Shown here piece by piece: positions 18,281-26,753 of a stretch of 64,000 bases of DNA. Each line of letters starts with the position of its first letter. Positions within the stretch are counted from its first letter, which is position 1. The stretch is from Paraplanobispora takensis (lineage in GTDB: Bacteria; Actinomycetota; Actinomycetes; Streptosporangiales; Streptosporangiaceae), in assembly GCF_016863195.1 (NCBI RefSeq), contig NZ_BOOK01000007.1, positions 101,501-165,500 on the forward strand. Direction: 5' to 3'. A model generated the notes under the pieces. It did not search any database. It worked only from the letters and a program-made list of their open reading frames with translations, and had not been told where the DNA came from. Both the position numbers and the translations under genes were made by a program.

Positions 18281-18314
18281 AGGGGCCCTGCCGCCGGAAG
18301 GCTGCGGGGCCCCT
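18281..18314 (+). terminator. Hairpin terminator after the M6 protease gene
   Basis: A 15-bp stem with two mismatches (arm AGGGGCCCTGCCGCC) and a GGAA loop, starting 13 bp after the stop codon. The T-run is poor, as is usual in actinomycetes. Confidence 0.7.
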
Positions 18315-18351
18315 ACCATTTACCCGGAGGATCTCAGGGAGAAGGGGAAGC

Positions 18352-19290
18352 GTGGGCGAGCTTCGCAGCAAGGCCGAGCACACCGAGGCCGTCCGGGCCG
18401 GGCGGAGGGTGTGCGTGGTGGTCAACACGCGTTCGCGGCGCGGGCGTCACCGCTATCCCCGGGTGCTGGACATCCTGCGCTCCGAAGGCTTCGACCTGCT
18501 CGGCGTCTTCCCGGTGGACGATCCCAAGCGCCTGCGCGCCACCCTGGACGCGGCCCTGGACGCCAAGCCCGACGTGCTCGTCGTCGGCGGCGGCGACGGC
18601 ACGCTCAGCGCCGCGGTCAAGCACGTCGCCCACCGCGACGTCGCCCTCGGGGTGCTGCCGCTGGGCACGACCAACAACTTCGCCCGCAGCCTCGGCCTGC
18701 CGCTGGATCTGGCCGGGGCGATCCGGGTGCTGCGCACCGGCAAGGTCGCCGACATCGACCTCGGCATCGCCGGAGACCGGGAGTTCGCCAACCTGACCAG
18801 CTTCGGCGTCTCGGTCGAGGTGGCCGGGAAGGTCAGGCCCTGGCTCAAGCGCATCCTGGGCCGGGCCGCCTACCCGCTCACCGCCCTGACCATCCTGCCC
18901 GGCCACCGGCCCTTCCGCGCCTTCCTCACGGTGAACGGCAAGCGCCACGAGCTGCTCACCCACCAGCTCAACATCGCCAACGGCCGCTTCCACGGCGGCT
19001 GGCAGGTCGCCAAGGACATCAGCATCGACAACGGCATGCTGGTCGCCTACCAGCTCGGCTCGGGCAAGCGCCTGCGGCTGCTGCTGGAGACCCTGGTGCG
19101 GGCCAGCACCGGCCGCTGGCGCAGCCTCGCCGGCGGGCCCTTCGTCGTCGGCACCGAGATATACCTGGAGACCGATCCTCCGATGGCCGCCGACGTCGAC
19201 GGCGAGGTGCGCCTGCTGACCCCGATCACGGTCAGGACCGTTCCCAACGGCCTGCGCGTGATGGTCCCGGAGAGCTTCGTCGACTCCTGA
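18352..19290 (+). CDS. Diacylglycerol/lipid kinase family protein (YegS-like)
   Basis: 312 residues. The DAGK catalytic domain shows VCVVVNTRSRRG near the start. The nucleotide signature VLVVGGGDGTLSAAVKHV is followed by LGVLPLGTTNNFARSLGLP. The C-terminal beta-sandwich contains HQLNIANGRFHGGW and an AADVDGEV segment. Family members phosphorylate diacylglycerol, sphingoid bases or related lipids with ATP in the membrane interface. GTG start at 18352 after GAGAAGGGGAAGC. It is a single gene between the M6 protease terminator and a small gene on the same strand. The lipid substrate is unknown. Confidence 0.9.
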   Translation: MGELRSKAEHTEAVRAGRRVCVVVNTRSRRGRHRYPRVLDILRSEGFDLLGVFPVDDPKRLRATLDAALDAKPDVLVVGGGDGTLSAAVKHVAHRDVALGVLPLGTTNNFARSLGLPLDLAGAIRVLRTGKVADIDLGIAGDREFANLTSFGVSVEVAGKVRPWLKRILGRAAYPLTALTILPGHRPFRAFLTVNGKRHELLTHQLNIANGRFHGGWQVAKDISIDNGMLVAYQLGSGKRLRLLLETLVRASTGRWRSLAGGPFVVGTEIYLETDPPMAADVDGEVRLLTPITVRTVPNGLRVMVPESFVDS

Positions 19291-19304
19291 CGCGCGGCCC
19301 GGGT

Positions 19305-19329
19305 GGTTGAAGCGCGTTCATCCGGGTAG
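19305..19329 (+). promoter_or_regulatory. SigB/SigF-type promoter before the small 57-residue gene
   Basis: GGTT at 19305-19308, a 15-bp spacer, then GGGTAG at 19324-19329. This fits the GNNT-N14-16-GGGTA stress-sigma pattern known from Streptomyces SigB and mycobacterial SigF. The start codon follows 28 bp later. Confidence 0.5.
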
Positions 19330-19356
19330 CCGTCCATCACAGTCGATGGAGGAGAC

Positions 19357-19530
19357 ATGGCATCCCTGATATCCCGTATCCGCAGCTACCTGAGCACCCC
19401 GCAGGGGCGCAGGAACCTCGAGAAGGCCAAGACGATGGCGCGCGATCCGCGCAACCAGCAGAAGGTGCGCCGGCTCATCAGCCGCTTCCGCGGCGGCCAG
19501 AGCCGTTCCGTCAACCGCAGGCCGTACTGA
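19357..19530 (+). CDS. Small basic protein, 57 residues
   Basis: ATG at 19357 follows GATGGAGGAGAC. The 57-residue product starts MASLISRIRSYLSTPQGRRN and continues through repeated Arg/Lys-rich helices to RSVNRRPY. It has about 16 Arg/Lys and only a few acidic residues. Short basic proteins with an SPQGR-type motif are common in actinobacteria without known role; this comparison is from memory. It may bind nucleic acid or membranes. A stress-sigma-like promoter lies directly upstream and a strong hairpin directly downstream, so it is probably its own transcription unit. Confidence 0.75.
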   Translation: MASLISRIRSYLSTPQGRRNLEKAKTMARDPRNQQKVRRLISRFRGGQSRSVNRRPY

Positions 19531-19541
19531 CCGCCGCCGGA

Positions 19542-19565
19542 CCGGCCGGTCGCGGGACCGGCCGG
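19542..19565. terminator. Bidirectional hairpin between convergent genes
   Basis: A perfect 10-bp stem (CCGGCCGGTC with GACCGGCCGG) around a GCGG loop. It lies 12 bp after the small gene and about 50 bp after the stop of the minus-strand NERD gene, so it can serve both. Confidence 0.65.
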
Positions 19566-19617
19566 CGCGGCCACGACGGGGCCGTCCAGCCGACTGCGGA
19601 CACGGCGGGACGGCCTC

Positions 19618-21096
19618 TCAATCACCCTTGCCGGTGATGCGGCGCAGGGTCCGCCGGAACCCGCTCAACCGGGCGGGCGGCTCCTGCGGCGGGGCGGGGG
19701 GCGCCCAGGTCTGCGGCGGCGCGGGGTCCTGCGCCCCGGGTCCGCTCACGGGCCCGCCTCCGGCCCGCACCAGGGCGGCCAGCGCCTCGGCGGCCGAGGG
19801 CCGCTTGGCCGGGGCGTGGTCGCGCATGCGGCGCAGCAGGTCCATGACCTCGGGGGCGACGCCGCCCGTCGCGGTCCCCGCGTCCGGGCTCGCCGGCGGC
19901 AGCGCGCCCGTCAGCAGCTGGAAGGCGATCACCCCGGCCGCGTAGACGTCGGAGGCCGCCGTCATCAGCTCCGGCCTGGCCTGGCACTCCGGGGCCACGT
20001 AGTGGGTGTCCAGCACGTTGGGCAGCTCGTTGGCCACGGTGTGCGCCCGCGGACCGGGCTTGGCGTAGTCGAAGCCGGTCAGCATCGCGTGGCCGCCCTC
20101 GGCCACCAGCACGCAGGCGGGGCTGAGCGCCCGGTGCACGACGTTGTTGGCGTGGACGTGGGCGAGCCCGCGCAGCATGTCCGCCACGACGTCGAGCCTG
20201 GCCGCGGTCGAGAGGGCGTCGCGCCCGGAGCCGCCGAGGTACAGGTGCAGCGCCCGGCCGTGCACGTCGTCCAGGACCAGGACGAATCTGCTCTCGTCGT
20301 CGATCGCGAAGAAGTCCCGGGAGCGCACGACGCACGGGTGCGGCGGGATCCGGGTCAGGGACTGGTAGGCGTTGGCGATCAGCCGCCGCTCGGCCGCCCT
20401 GGGCTCGGGGTCGGCCAGCGGGTCGGCCCGGTAGACCCGCAGCAGGACCGTCTCGCTGCCCGGCACGGTCGCGTTGATCGCCCGGTACTCGGTGACCCGG
20501 TTGTCGCCGCCGAGCTCCTCCTCGACCTCCCAGTTGCCGAACCTGGGCGGCGCGGTGGAGCGGCGCACGCTGCCGTTCAGCGCCTCGATGATCGCCGTGC
20601 GGTACGGCGTGACGTCGGTGCTGTAGCCGCGCCTGACCCGGGAGACGTCGCCGAGCGTGCCGATCAGGCCCGTCAGGTCGGTGACGTGCCGCGAGTCGCG
20701 GCCGGCCGGGTCGACCAGCTGGGCGTCCGGGCCGGTCAGCACGACGACGCTGTCGACGTACACCCGCTCCAGCTCGCGGCGCTCGCGCATGAGCAGCCCT
20801 TTGAGCGCCCGGCCGTTGCCCCGGAGCTTGGTCACCGGGGACCCGAACGCGCTGCGCCGGGCCGGGAACCAGCGCGTGCCCGACACCTCGATCCGGCCGC
20901 GCGTGCCCTTGACGTCGATCACGCAGAGCGCGTGACCCGTCAGCACGATCAGGTCGACCTCGAAGACGTCGTCGTCGCGCGGCACCTCGATGTTGTGCAG
21001 CAGCAGCCAGTCGTGCGGCGCGTTGTCCCGCAGGTGCGCGATCACCCGTCGCTCGGCGTCGTTGACCGGGCGTCCGCCACCGACGATCTGTGCCAT
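19618..21096 (-). CDS. NERD-domain protein fused to a kinase-like (pseudokinase) domain
   Basis: 492 residues. A nuclease-related NERD domain (about 5-130) carries FEVDLIVLTG followed by VIDVKGTRG, the ExD...(E/D)xK pattern of restriction-like folds. A protein-kinase-like domain follows (about 188-455). Its catalytic residues are changed: the strand-3 lysine is Arg220 (VLLRVYR), the catalytic loop reads HRALSPACVL with Ala323 in place of Asp, and DFG is GFD at 341-343. The glycine loop is also degraded. It is probably a nucleotide- or partner-binding pseudokinase. A Pro-rich tail precedes a basic end. The larger defence kinase PglW also joins NERD and kinase domains, but no BREX or Pgl gene is near. 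Confidence 0.85.
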   Translation of the reverse strand: MAQIVGGGRPVNDAERRVIAHLRDNAPHDWLLLHNIEVPRDDDVFEVDLIVLTGHALCVIDVKGTRGRIEVSGTRWFPARRSAFGSPVTKLRGNGRALKGLLMRERRELERVYVDSVVVLTGPDAQLVDPAGRDSRHVTDLTGLIGTLGDVSRVRRGYSTDVTPYRTAIIEALNGSVRRSTAPPRFGNWEVEEELGGDNRVTEYRAINATVPGSETVLLRVYRADPLADPEPRAAERRLIANAYQSLTRIPPHPCVVRSRDFFAIDDESRFVLVLDDVHGRALHLYLGGSGRDALSTAARLDVVADMLRGLAHVHANNVVHRALSPACVLVAEGGHAMLTGFDYAKPGPRAHTVANELPNVLDTHYVAPECQARPELMTAASDVYAAGVIAFQLLTGALPPASPDAGTATGGVAPEVMDLLRRMRDHAPAKRPSAAEALAALVRAGGGPVSGPGAQDPAPPQTWAPPAPPQEPPARLSGFRRTLRRITGKGD

Positions 21097-21243
21097 CCGA
21101 GCGCGCCGCCTCTCTCACCGTGATCCCAACGGAACCTCAACGGAACAAGGTTCCCATTGTCACGGGCATTCCCGTACCACCGCATCCGTCCCGCGGTTGA
21201 TCTAGTGTGTCCGCCGTCGCAGGCTGACGGGAGAGGCGGGCTC

Positions 21244-23190
21244 ATGGACTTCGGCGTGACGGTGGTCTTCGCGGTCACGGTGGTGGTGACGCTGGCCGGG
21301 TTCTCGATGATCGCGCGGCGGTTGCTGGACCTGAGGTTCGGAATGGTGCGCACGCTGCTGGCCGGGGCGCTCGCGCTCGTGATCGGCGGCCCGCTCATGC
21401 AGGCGTTCGCCGGCGGGATGGACCCCGGCGACCCCGGCCTCACCCCGCTGTGGTTCCTGCTGCTGGGCGTGGTGTGCGCGCTGCTGGCCGGGCTCGTCTT
21501 CCTGGTGGTCGCCGAGGTGCTGGTGCCGCAGGGGACGTTCCCCGGGCCGCTGGAGGCCGCCCGCGGGATACGCCGCCGGGTGGTCCGCTCCCGGCGCTAT
21601 CTGGCGATCACCCGCATCTTCGTACGGCACGGCCTGGGCCCCTACCTGCGCGGCCGCGATCCCGGCCTCGGCGGTCCCTCCGGCCGGGCGCGCCTGGCCA
21701 GGTCGCTGCGTGAGGCCCTCGACGAGGGCGGCGTCACCTTCGTCAAGCTCGGCCAGATCCTGTCCACCCGCAGCGACCTGCTGGCCCCGGAGTTCGTCGA
21801 GGAGCTCCGGCTGCTGCAGGACCGGGTGACCGCCGCCCCGTGGGCGGAGATCGAACCGGTGCTCGTCGCCGAGTTGGGCGGGCCGGTGTCGGAGACGTTC
21901 GAGGAGTTCGACGGCGAGCCCCTGGCTGCGGCCTCGATCGCGCAGGTCTACCGGGCCCGGCTGAGGACAGGCGAGGAGGTCGTGGTCAAGGTCCAGCGGC
22001 CCGGGATCGCCGCCGTGGTGGAACAGGACCTCGACATCGTGGCCCGCCTGGCCCGGTCGCTGGAGCGGCGCACCCGGTGGGGCCGGGCCTTCGGTGTGGC
22101 CGAGCTGTCGCTGGGGTTCGCCGCGGCGCTGCGCGAGGAGCTCGACTTCCGCGTCGAGGCCGCCAACATGGCCGCCGTGGCCGCGGCCTCGGCCGGCGAA
22201 CCGGTCCGCGTGCCCGCGCCCCGCCCCGAGCTGTCCGGCCGGCGGGTCCTGGTGATGGAACGGCTGGACGGCGTGCCGTTCGGCGGCGCCGTACCGGAGG
22301 GGGCCGACGGGCGGGAGCTGGCCAGAACCCTGTTCGAGACGCTGCTGCGCCAGATCATGCTGCACGGGATCTTCCACGCCGACCCGCACCCGGGCAACAT
22401 CATGCTGCTGTCCGACGGGCGGCTGGCGCTGCTCGACTTCGGCTCGGTGGGGCGGCTGGACGCCTCCCTGCGCGCCGCGCTGCAGCGCCTGCTGCTCGCG
22501 ATGGACCGGGGCGACGTGCTGGGAGTGGGCGACGCCCTGCTGGAGGTCGTGGCGCGGCCCGACGAGATCGACGAACGCGGGCTGGAACGCGAACTCGGCC
22601 GGTTCATGGCCCGGCACCTGACCGCCGGCACCGTCCCCGACGTGCAGATGTTCGGCCACCTGTTCCGGATCGTCTCCGCCCACGGGCTGGCCGTCCCGCC
22701 CGAGGTGGCCGCGGTGTTCCGGGCGCTGGCGACGGTCGAGGGCACCCTCGCCCGGCTCGCCCCCGGCTTCGACGTGGTGGCCGAGGCCCGGGCCTTCTCC
22801 ACCCGCCACATCGCCGAGCGGAGCACGCCGGACCGGCTGCGCGAGACGGTGGTGCAGGAGGCCCTGGGCCTGCTGCCCATGATGCGCCGCCTGCCCCGCA
22901 GGGTGGAGCGGATCGTCGGCGCCGCGGAGAACGGCCGGTTCGGCGTCAACGTGCGCCTGTTCGCCGACGAGCGCGACCGCCGTCACGTCACCGGCCTGCT
23001 CCACCAGGTGCTGCTCACCATCCTGGCCGCCACCACGGGGATCATGGCCGTGCTCCTGCTCGGCACCGACGGCGGCCCGGCCGTCACCTCCACCGTCAGC
23101 CTGCTGCAGCTCCTCGGCTACAACCTGCTGGCGGTCAGCGCCATCCTGGGCCTGCGCGTGCTGGTGGTCGTCCTGCGGTCCGGCCGCTGA
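21244..23190 (+). CDS. ABC1/AarF/UbiB atypical kinase family membrane protein
   Basis: 648 residues. Two N-terminal membrane segments (about 2-22 and 35-55, with another near 75-95) precede the ADCK/UbiB domain. Signatures are VTFVKLGQILSTRSDLL (the KxGQ motif), the Ala-rich loop AAASIAQVYRA, Lys in VVVKVQRPGI, HADPHPGNIML and LLDFGSVGRL. Two C-terminal membrane segments end the protein. Family members support ubiquinone/menaquinone or other isoprenoid-lipid synthesis through ATPase activity. Start at ATG 21244 after GAGAGGCGG. It is divergent from the NERD gene with 147 bp between starts. Specific pathway unknown. Confidence 0.92.
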   Translation: MDFGVTVVFAVTVVVTLAGFSMIARRLLDLRFGMVRTLLAGALALVIGGPLMQAFAGGMDPGDPGLTPLWFLLLGVVCALLAGLVFLVVAEVLVPQGTFPGPLEAARGIRRRVVRSRRYLAITRIFVRHGLGPYLRGRDPGLGGPSGRARLARSLREALDEGGVTFVKLGQILSTRSDLLAPEFVEELRLLQDRVTAAPWAEIEPVLVAELGGPVSETFEEFDGEPLAAASIAQVYRARLRTGEEVVVKVQRPGIAAVVEQDLDIVARLARSLERRTRWGRAFGVAELSLGFAAALREELDFRVEAANMAAVAAASAGEPVRVPAPRPELSGRRVLVMERLDGVPFGGAVPEGADGRELARTLFETLLRQIMLHGIFHADPHPGNIMLLSDGRLALLDFGSVGRLDASLRAALQRLLLAMDRGDVLGVGDALLEVVARPDEIDERGLERELGRFMARHLTAGTVPDVQMFGHLFRIVSAHGLAVPPEVAAVFRALATVEGTLARLAPGFDVVAEARAFSTRHIAERSTPDRLRETVVQEALGLLPMMRRLPRRVERIVGAAENGRFGVNVRLFADERDRRHVTGLLHQVLLTILAATTGIMAVLLLGTDGGPAVTSTVSLLQLLGYNLLAVSAILGLRVLVVVLRSGR

Positions 23191-23205
23191 GCCCGCCCGG
23201 CGGGC
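23191..23205. terminator. Short hairpin between convergent genes
   Basis: GCCCGC-CCG-GCGGGC immediately after the AarF stop codon, followed by a further GC-rich near-palindrome to about 23240. It separates the AarF gene from the convergent response regulator gene. Modest support. Confidence 0.4.
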
Positions 23206-23245
23206 CCGGACGTCCGGACCCGGACGCCGAGCCCGGGCCACGGGG

Positions 23246-23914
23246 TCAGCGCGCTCCTCTGCGGGGGCTGACGAGCCCGGTCTCGTAGGCCAGCGCGACG
23301 GCCTGGGCGCGGCTGGACAGGCCCAGCTTGGCCATCGCCCGGTTGAGGTGGGTCTTGACCGTCGCCTCGCTGACGCACAGCTCGTCGGCGACCTCCGCGT
23401 TGGACAGCGCGCGGCCGACCATGCGCAGGACCTCCGCCTCGCGGGCGGTGAGCGCGTCGAGGCCGGGATCCTGGACGAGGGAGGAGCCGCGGCCGTTGGT
23501 GTAGGCCTCCACGAGGCGGCGGGTCACGGTCGGGGCGAACAACATGTCGCCCGCGGCGATCGTGCGCACTGCGGCGATCAGCCGCTCCGGCGGGGTGTCC
23601 TTGAGCAGGAACCCCGAGGCCCCGGCGCGCAGCGCGTCGTAGACGTACTCGTCCAGGTCGAAGGTGGTCAGGATCAGCACCTTCGGCGGCGGGTTCCCGG
23701 CGGCCAGGATGCGCTCGGTCGCGGCGATGCCGTTCAGGCCCGGCATCCGCACGTCCATCAGGATCACCTCGGGCCGCGCGGCGGCGGCCATCCTGACGGC
23801 CTCCTCGCCGCCGGAGGCCTCGCCCACCACCTCCAGATCCGGCGTCGCCCGGATCAGCGCGGCGAAACCGGCCCGCACCAGGATCTGGTCGTCCACGACC
23901 AGCACCTTGATCAT
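23246..23914 (-). CDS. NarL/FixJ-type response regulator
   Basis: 222 residues. The receiver domain has VLVVDDQ, phospho-acceptor Asp54 in ILMDVRMPG, and FLLKDTPP. The LuxR-type helix-turn-helix (about 155-215) reads LTAREAEVLRMVGRALSNAE then VSEATVKTHLNRAMAKLG. The ATG at 23914 overlaps the TGA of the sensor kinase gene (ATGA), so the pair is translationally coupled. It would be phosphorylated by the adjacent DesK-type kinase. Target genes are unknown; no obvious transporter gene follows. Confidence 0.93.
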   Translation of the reverse strand: MIKVLVVDDQILVRAGFAALIRATPDLEVVGEASGGEEAVRMAAAARPEVILMDVRMPGLNGIAATERILAAGNPPPKVLILTTFDLDEYVYDALRAGASGFLLKDTPPERLIAAVRTIAAGDMLFAPTVTRRLVEAYTNGRGSSLVQDPGLDALTAREAEVLRMVGRALSNAEVADELCVSEATVKTHLNRAMAKLGLSSRAQAVALAYETGLVSPRRGAR

Positions 23915-25143
23915 TGTCTTCCCCGCCCGTCGGATCCGTCCACCGGCCCCGGCTCGCCGGGCTCGCCCTTGGGGGGCGACAGAGGCAGCGTGGCCGCCAC
24001 CTCGAACCCGCCCTCCGGCCGCCGCCCGGAGATCACCGTGCCGCGGTAGAGCCTGACGCGTTCGCGCATCCCGATCAACCCGTGCCCGTCCTCGCCGGGC
24101 GTCTCCCGGCAGGGTCCGTCGTCGGTCACCGTCACGCGCAGCTCCTCCCCGCCGTAGTGCAGCCGGACCGTGGCCCCGGCGCCGAGCGCGTGTTTGATCA
24201 CATTGGTCAGGCTCTCCTGGACCACCCGGTAGGCGCACAGCTCCACCCCGGGATTGAGCGCCCGGGGGCTGCCGGTCACCTCCAGCTCGACCGGCACCCC
24301 GGCGGTGCGCACGCGGTCGACGAGCTGGCCGAGCTGGCTCAGGCCGGGAGTGGGGTCGTAGACGGCGTCGTCGCCGCGCCCGTGGTCCAGGCGGAGCACC
24401 GCCAGCAGCCGGCGCATCTCCTCAAGCGCCTCGTGGCTGGTGTCGGCGACCGTGGCCAGCGCGGCCCGGGCCGTGCCGGGGTCGCTGGCGAACACGTAAC
24501 GGGCCAGCCCGGCCTGCACCGAGATGACCGACATGTGGTGGGCGACGATGTCGTGCAGCTCCCCGGCCACGCGCACCCGCTCCTCGGTGACCGCCCGCCT
24601 GGCCCGGTCCTCCTGCTCGCGCCGCAGCCGCTCGGTGAGCTCGGCCAGGCGCCGGTTGCGCTCGGCCAGCCTGCGGGTGCCCAGACCGAGCGCGCAGGTG
24701 ATGCCGACGATGGCCAGGCCCTGAAGGGCGTTCAGCAGCGCCATGCCGTCCTGCGCGGTGGCCGCGGCCCACCACCACGCCACCGTCGCGACCGCCGCCC
24801 CGGCCGTCATGACCGGGAGCGGGCGCAGGGCCGCGACGCTGTACAGGACGAACAGGCTGGAGAAGTTGTTCACGTCGGCCTGGTAGCCCAGCGCGTGGTG
24901 GCAGATCGAGGCGGCCGAGCAGACCAGCAGCGCGGTCATCGGGACGATCCTGCGCACGGCGATCGGCAGGTTCGCCGCGCAGGTCAGCAGGACCGCCGCC
25001 GCGTCCGGCCGCCGCCACGTGCCGCTGCGGTCGGAGGCCGCCCACACCAGGGTGATCGCGGTGAGCGCGACGGCGAACACGGCGTCCACGAGCCCGGGGT
25101 CCACCCCGCCCGCCCGTTTCACCAGCGCCGTCCATGCCCGCAT
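23911..25143 (-). CDS. DesK/NarL-type sensor histidine kinase
   Basis: 410 residues. The first 155 residues hold about four to five membrane segments with very short outside loops, so it probably senses a membrane signal. A coiled linker leads to the HisKA_3 box EERVRVAGELHDIVAHHMSV (phospho-His197). The ATP-binding region includes VVQESLTNVIKHA and DDGPC...GHGLIGMRERV. It is the first gene of a coupled two-gene operon with the response regulator. The signal is unknown. Confidence 0.92.
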   Translation of the reverse strand: MRAWTALVKRAGGVDPGLVDAVFAVALTAITLVWAASDRSGTWRRPDAAAVLLTCAANLPIAVRRIVPMTALLVCSAASICHHALGYQADVNNFSSLFVLYSVAALRPLPVMTAGAAVATVAWWWAAATAQDGMALLNALQGLAIVGITCALGLGTRRLAERNRRLAELTERLRREQEDRARRAVTEERVRVAGELHDIVAHHMSVISVQAGLARYVFASDPGTARAALATVADTSHEALEEMRRLLAVLRLDHGRGDDAVYDPTPGLSQLGQLVDRVRTAGVPVELEVTGSPRALNPGVELCAYRVVQESLTNVIKHALGAGATVRLHYGGEELRVTVTDDGPCRETPGEDGHGLIGMRERVRLYRGTVISGRRPEGGFEVAATLPLSPPKGEPGEPGPVDGSDGRGRQ

Positions 25144-25527
25144 CCGCGCATGCTAGCCAGCCCGGCCGGGTCCTCTCATCCGGTGTCCGGTTGAGGACGC
25201 GTACCGCGGGAGTTGTACGGCGGGGCCGCGCCTACCGCGCGGGTCGCGGCCGGATCAGACTCGCGAGCGATGCGGGGGCGGCGGGAACGATCTACCGTTG
25301 ACCCGTCGCCGGGTGATCGATGACGTCCGCCCCGCGCGCGGCGGCGCCGTACGCGCGCCGTCGGAGATCCGGACGGGGGCGATCTCCGAGGTCGCGACCG
25401 CGTGACGGACGGCGGGCGCGGCCCCGAGCTGTGGCCGGGACCGGAGGGGAGACCCGGTCCCGGTCACGCGAGGGTTTGCGGGGCTTACAGCGGGTAGACG
25501 CCTACTCCTATAGGGAGGAGGCATGTC
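25144..25527. other. Intergenic region between the two-component system and the holin-X operon
   Basis: 384 bp without a supported gene. It separates the divergent sensor kinase gene from the holin-X gene. The only clear signal is the stress-sigma-type promoter at 25474-25497. A TCGATGACGTCCGC stretch near 25316-25329 was inspected and is not obviously symmetric. Confidence 0.6.
25474..25497 (+). promoter_or_regulatory. SigB/SigF-type promoter of the holin-X/DUF3618 operon
   Basis: GTTT at 25474-25477, a 14-bp spacer, GGGTAG at 25492-25497. This matches the GNNT-N14-16-GGGTA stress-sigma pattern, 30 bp before the start codon. Confidence 0.55.
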
Positions 25528-25929
25528 ATGACGCACAGCACGAAGGAGTCCCTGTCCACCGCCGAGCTGGTCCGGCAGGTTTCTGAGGGGGTCTCCCGTC
25601 TGGTCAGAGACGAGCTCCGCCTGGCGAAGATCGAGCTCGCGGAGAAGGGCAGACACGCGGGACGCGGTGCCGGGCTGTTCGGCGGGGCCGGAGTCGTGGC
25701 CCTGTTCGGAGCCGGTGCGATGGTGGCCGCGGTGATCCTGCTGCTCGCCCTGGTGATGCCCGCCTGGGCCGCCGCGGCGGTCGTCGGGGCGGTGCTGCTG
25801 GCCACGGCCGCGGTCCTCGGGCTCATGGGCAAGCGCCAGGTCCAGGAGGCCGGTTCGCCGGCTCCCGAGCGAACCATCCGCAGCGTCAAGAACGACATCG
25901 ACGCCGTGAAGGAAAGGGCACACCGATGA
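25528..25929 (+). CDS. Phage-holin-like (actinobacterial holin-X, DUF1469) membrane protein
   Basis: 133 residues. The cytoplasmic N-terminus has VSEGVSRLVRDELRLAKIEL, the usual amphipathic helix of this family. Two membrane segments follow (about 51-75 and 80-102), and the tail is charged. Despite the name, these proteins are chromosomal and not known to lyse cells; they usually pair with DUF3618 proteins and are often stress-induced. The GGGAGGAGG site favours ATG 25528. An ATG five bases earlier gives a two-codon ORF. The stop overlaps the next start (ATGA). Confidence 0.87.
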   Translation: MTHSTKESLSTAELVRQVSEGVSRLVRDELRLAKIELAEKGRHAGRGAGLFGGAGVVALFGAGAMVAAVILLLALVMPAWAAAAVVGAVLLATAAVLGLMGKRQVQEAGSPAPERTIRSVKNDIDAVKERAHR

Positions 25930-26492
25930 CCGAGACCGACCCGGGCCGGCGCCGCGACACCGCGGAGGCCGGGATGACCGGCTCCCGCAGGGAGGACATC
26001 GGCGCTTCCGTGCCCCCCGACGAGAGCGCCTCCCTCAGCGGCACCCCCGCCTCCGCGCGGGCGACCGGCGACACCTCGCGCGACAGCGGCTCCGGCGCGT
26101 CCTCCGCCGGGACGACGGAGGAGCAGGCCGTACGGCGCGACATCGAGGAGACCCGCCGCGAGCTCGGGGACAGCGTGGAGGCGCTGATCCACAAGACCGA
26201 CGTCAAGGGCCGCGTCCAGGGACGCGTCCACGAGACCGTCGCCAACGTCGGCGACGACGTCAAGCGCATGGGTACGGCCACCGCCGACACCGCCACCGGC
26301 CTGGTGGACCGCGTCAAGGAAGCGGCCCCGCACGCGCTGGACAAGGTCAGGGACGTCACCCCGGTCGAGGTCAGGCAGACCGCGGGGAAGGTCTCGGCCG
26401 AGGTCTCCAAGCGGCCCGCCGCGACGCTGGCGGTGGCGGGCGCGCTCGCGCTGCTGGTGTTCCGCGCCATGCGCCGCAGGCGGAGCAGGTAG
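25926..26492 (+). CDS. DUF3618 domain protein
   Basis: 188 residues. The first 60 are Ser/Thr/Glu-rich and probably disordered. The DUF3618 core follows with VRRDIEETRRELGDSVEALI and an HKTDVKGRVQGRVHETVANV helix. A C-terminal segment (about 165-183) could be membrane-embedded (ATLAVAGALALLVFRAM). It is coupled to the holin-X gene by an ATGA overlap. The pair probably forms one envelope-associated complex induced under stress. Its biochemical role is unknown. Confidence 0.88.
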   Translation: MTETDPGRRRDTAEAGMTGSRREDIGASVPPDESASLSGTPASARATGDTSRDSGSGASSAGTTEEQAVRRDIEETRRELGDSVEALIHKTDVKGRVQGRVHETVANVGDDVKRMGTATADTATGLVDRVKEAAPHALDKVRDVTPVEVRQTAGKVSAEVSKRPAATLAVAGALALLVFRAMRRRRSR

Positions 26493-26512
26493 GCCGCGAC
26501 CGGCGAGACATC

Positions 26513-26558
26513 GCAGACGAAGGGCCCGTCCCGGCAAGGGGACGGGCCCTTCGTCTGC
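26513..26558. terminator. Strong terminator of the holin-X/DUF3618 operon
   Basis: A perfect 20-bp stem (left arm starts GCAGACGAAGGG) with a six-base loop, 20 bp after the stop codon. It is the longest perfect hairpin seen in the window. Confidence 0.85.
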
Positions 26559-26753
26559 CGTCGTCTCGCCTCCCTCGGCTCCTCTCGTCCGCGCACACCG
26601 GTGGTCCCGCGGCCGGTTCCCCGATCGGTTCCCCGCCGCCCGCAACCGAACGCCGTCACCCCTCGAAGAGCCATGTAGCGATCAGACGGCCCGGCCCGCC
26701 GCGCCCGCGGGGCGGCGGGAGCGGCCGGTGCCCCACCGCTCGGCGAGCCGGGC

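Noticed and set aside
19618..21096. A BREX/Pgl phage-defence system around the NERD-kinase gene
   Set aside because: PglW is much longer and active, and no pglX, pglZ, brxC or similar gene is within reach.
25523..25531. An ATG five bases before the holin-X start
   Set aside because: It gives only Met-Ser before a stop; the ATG at 25528 has the proper ribosome-site spacing and full gene.
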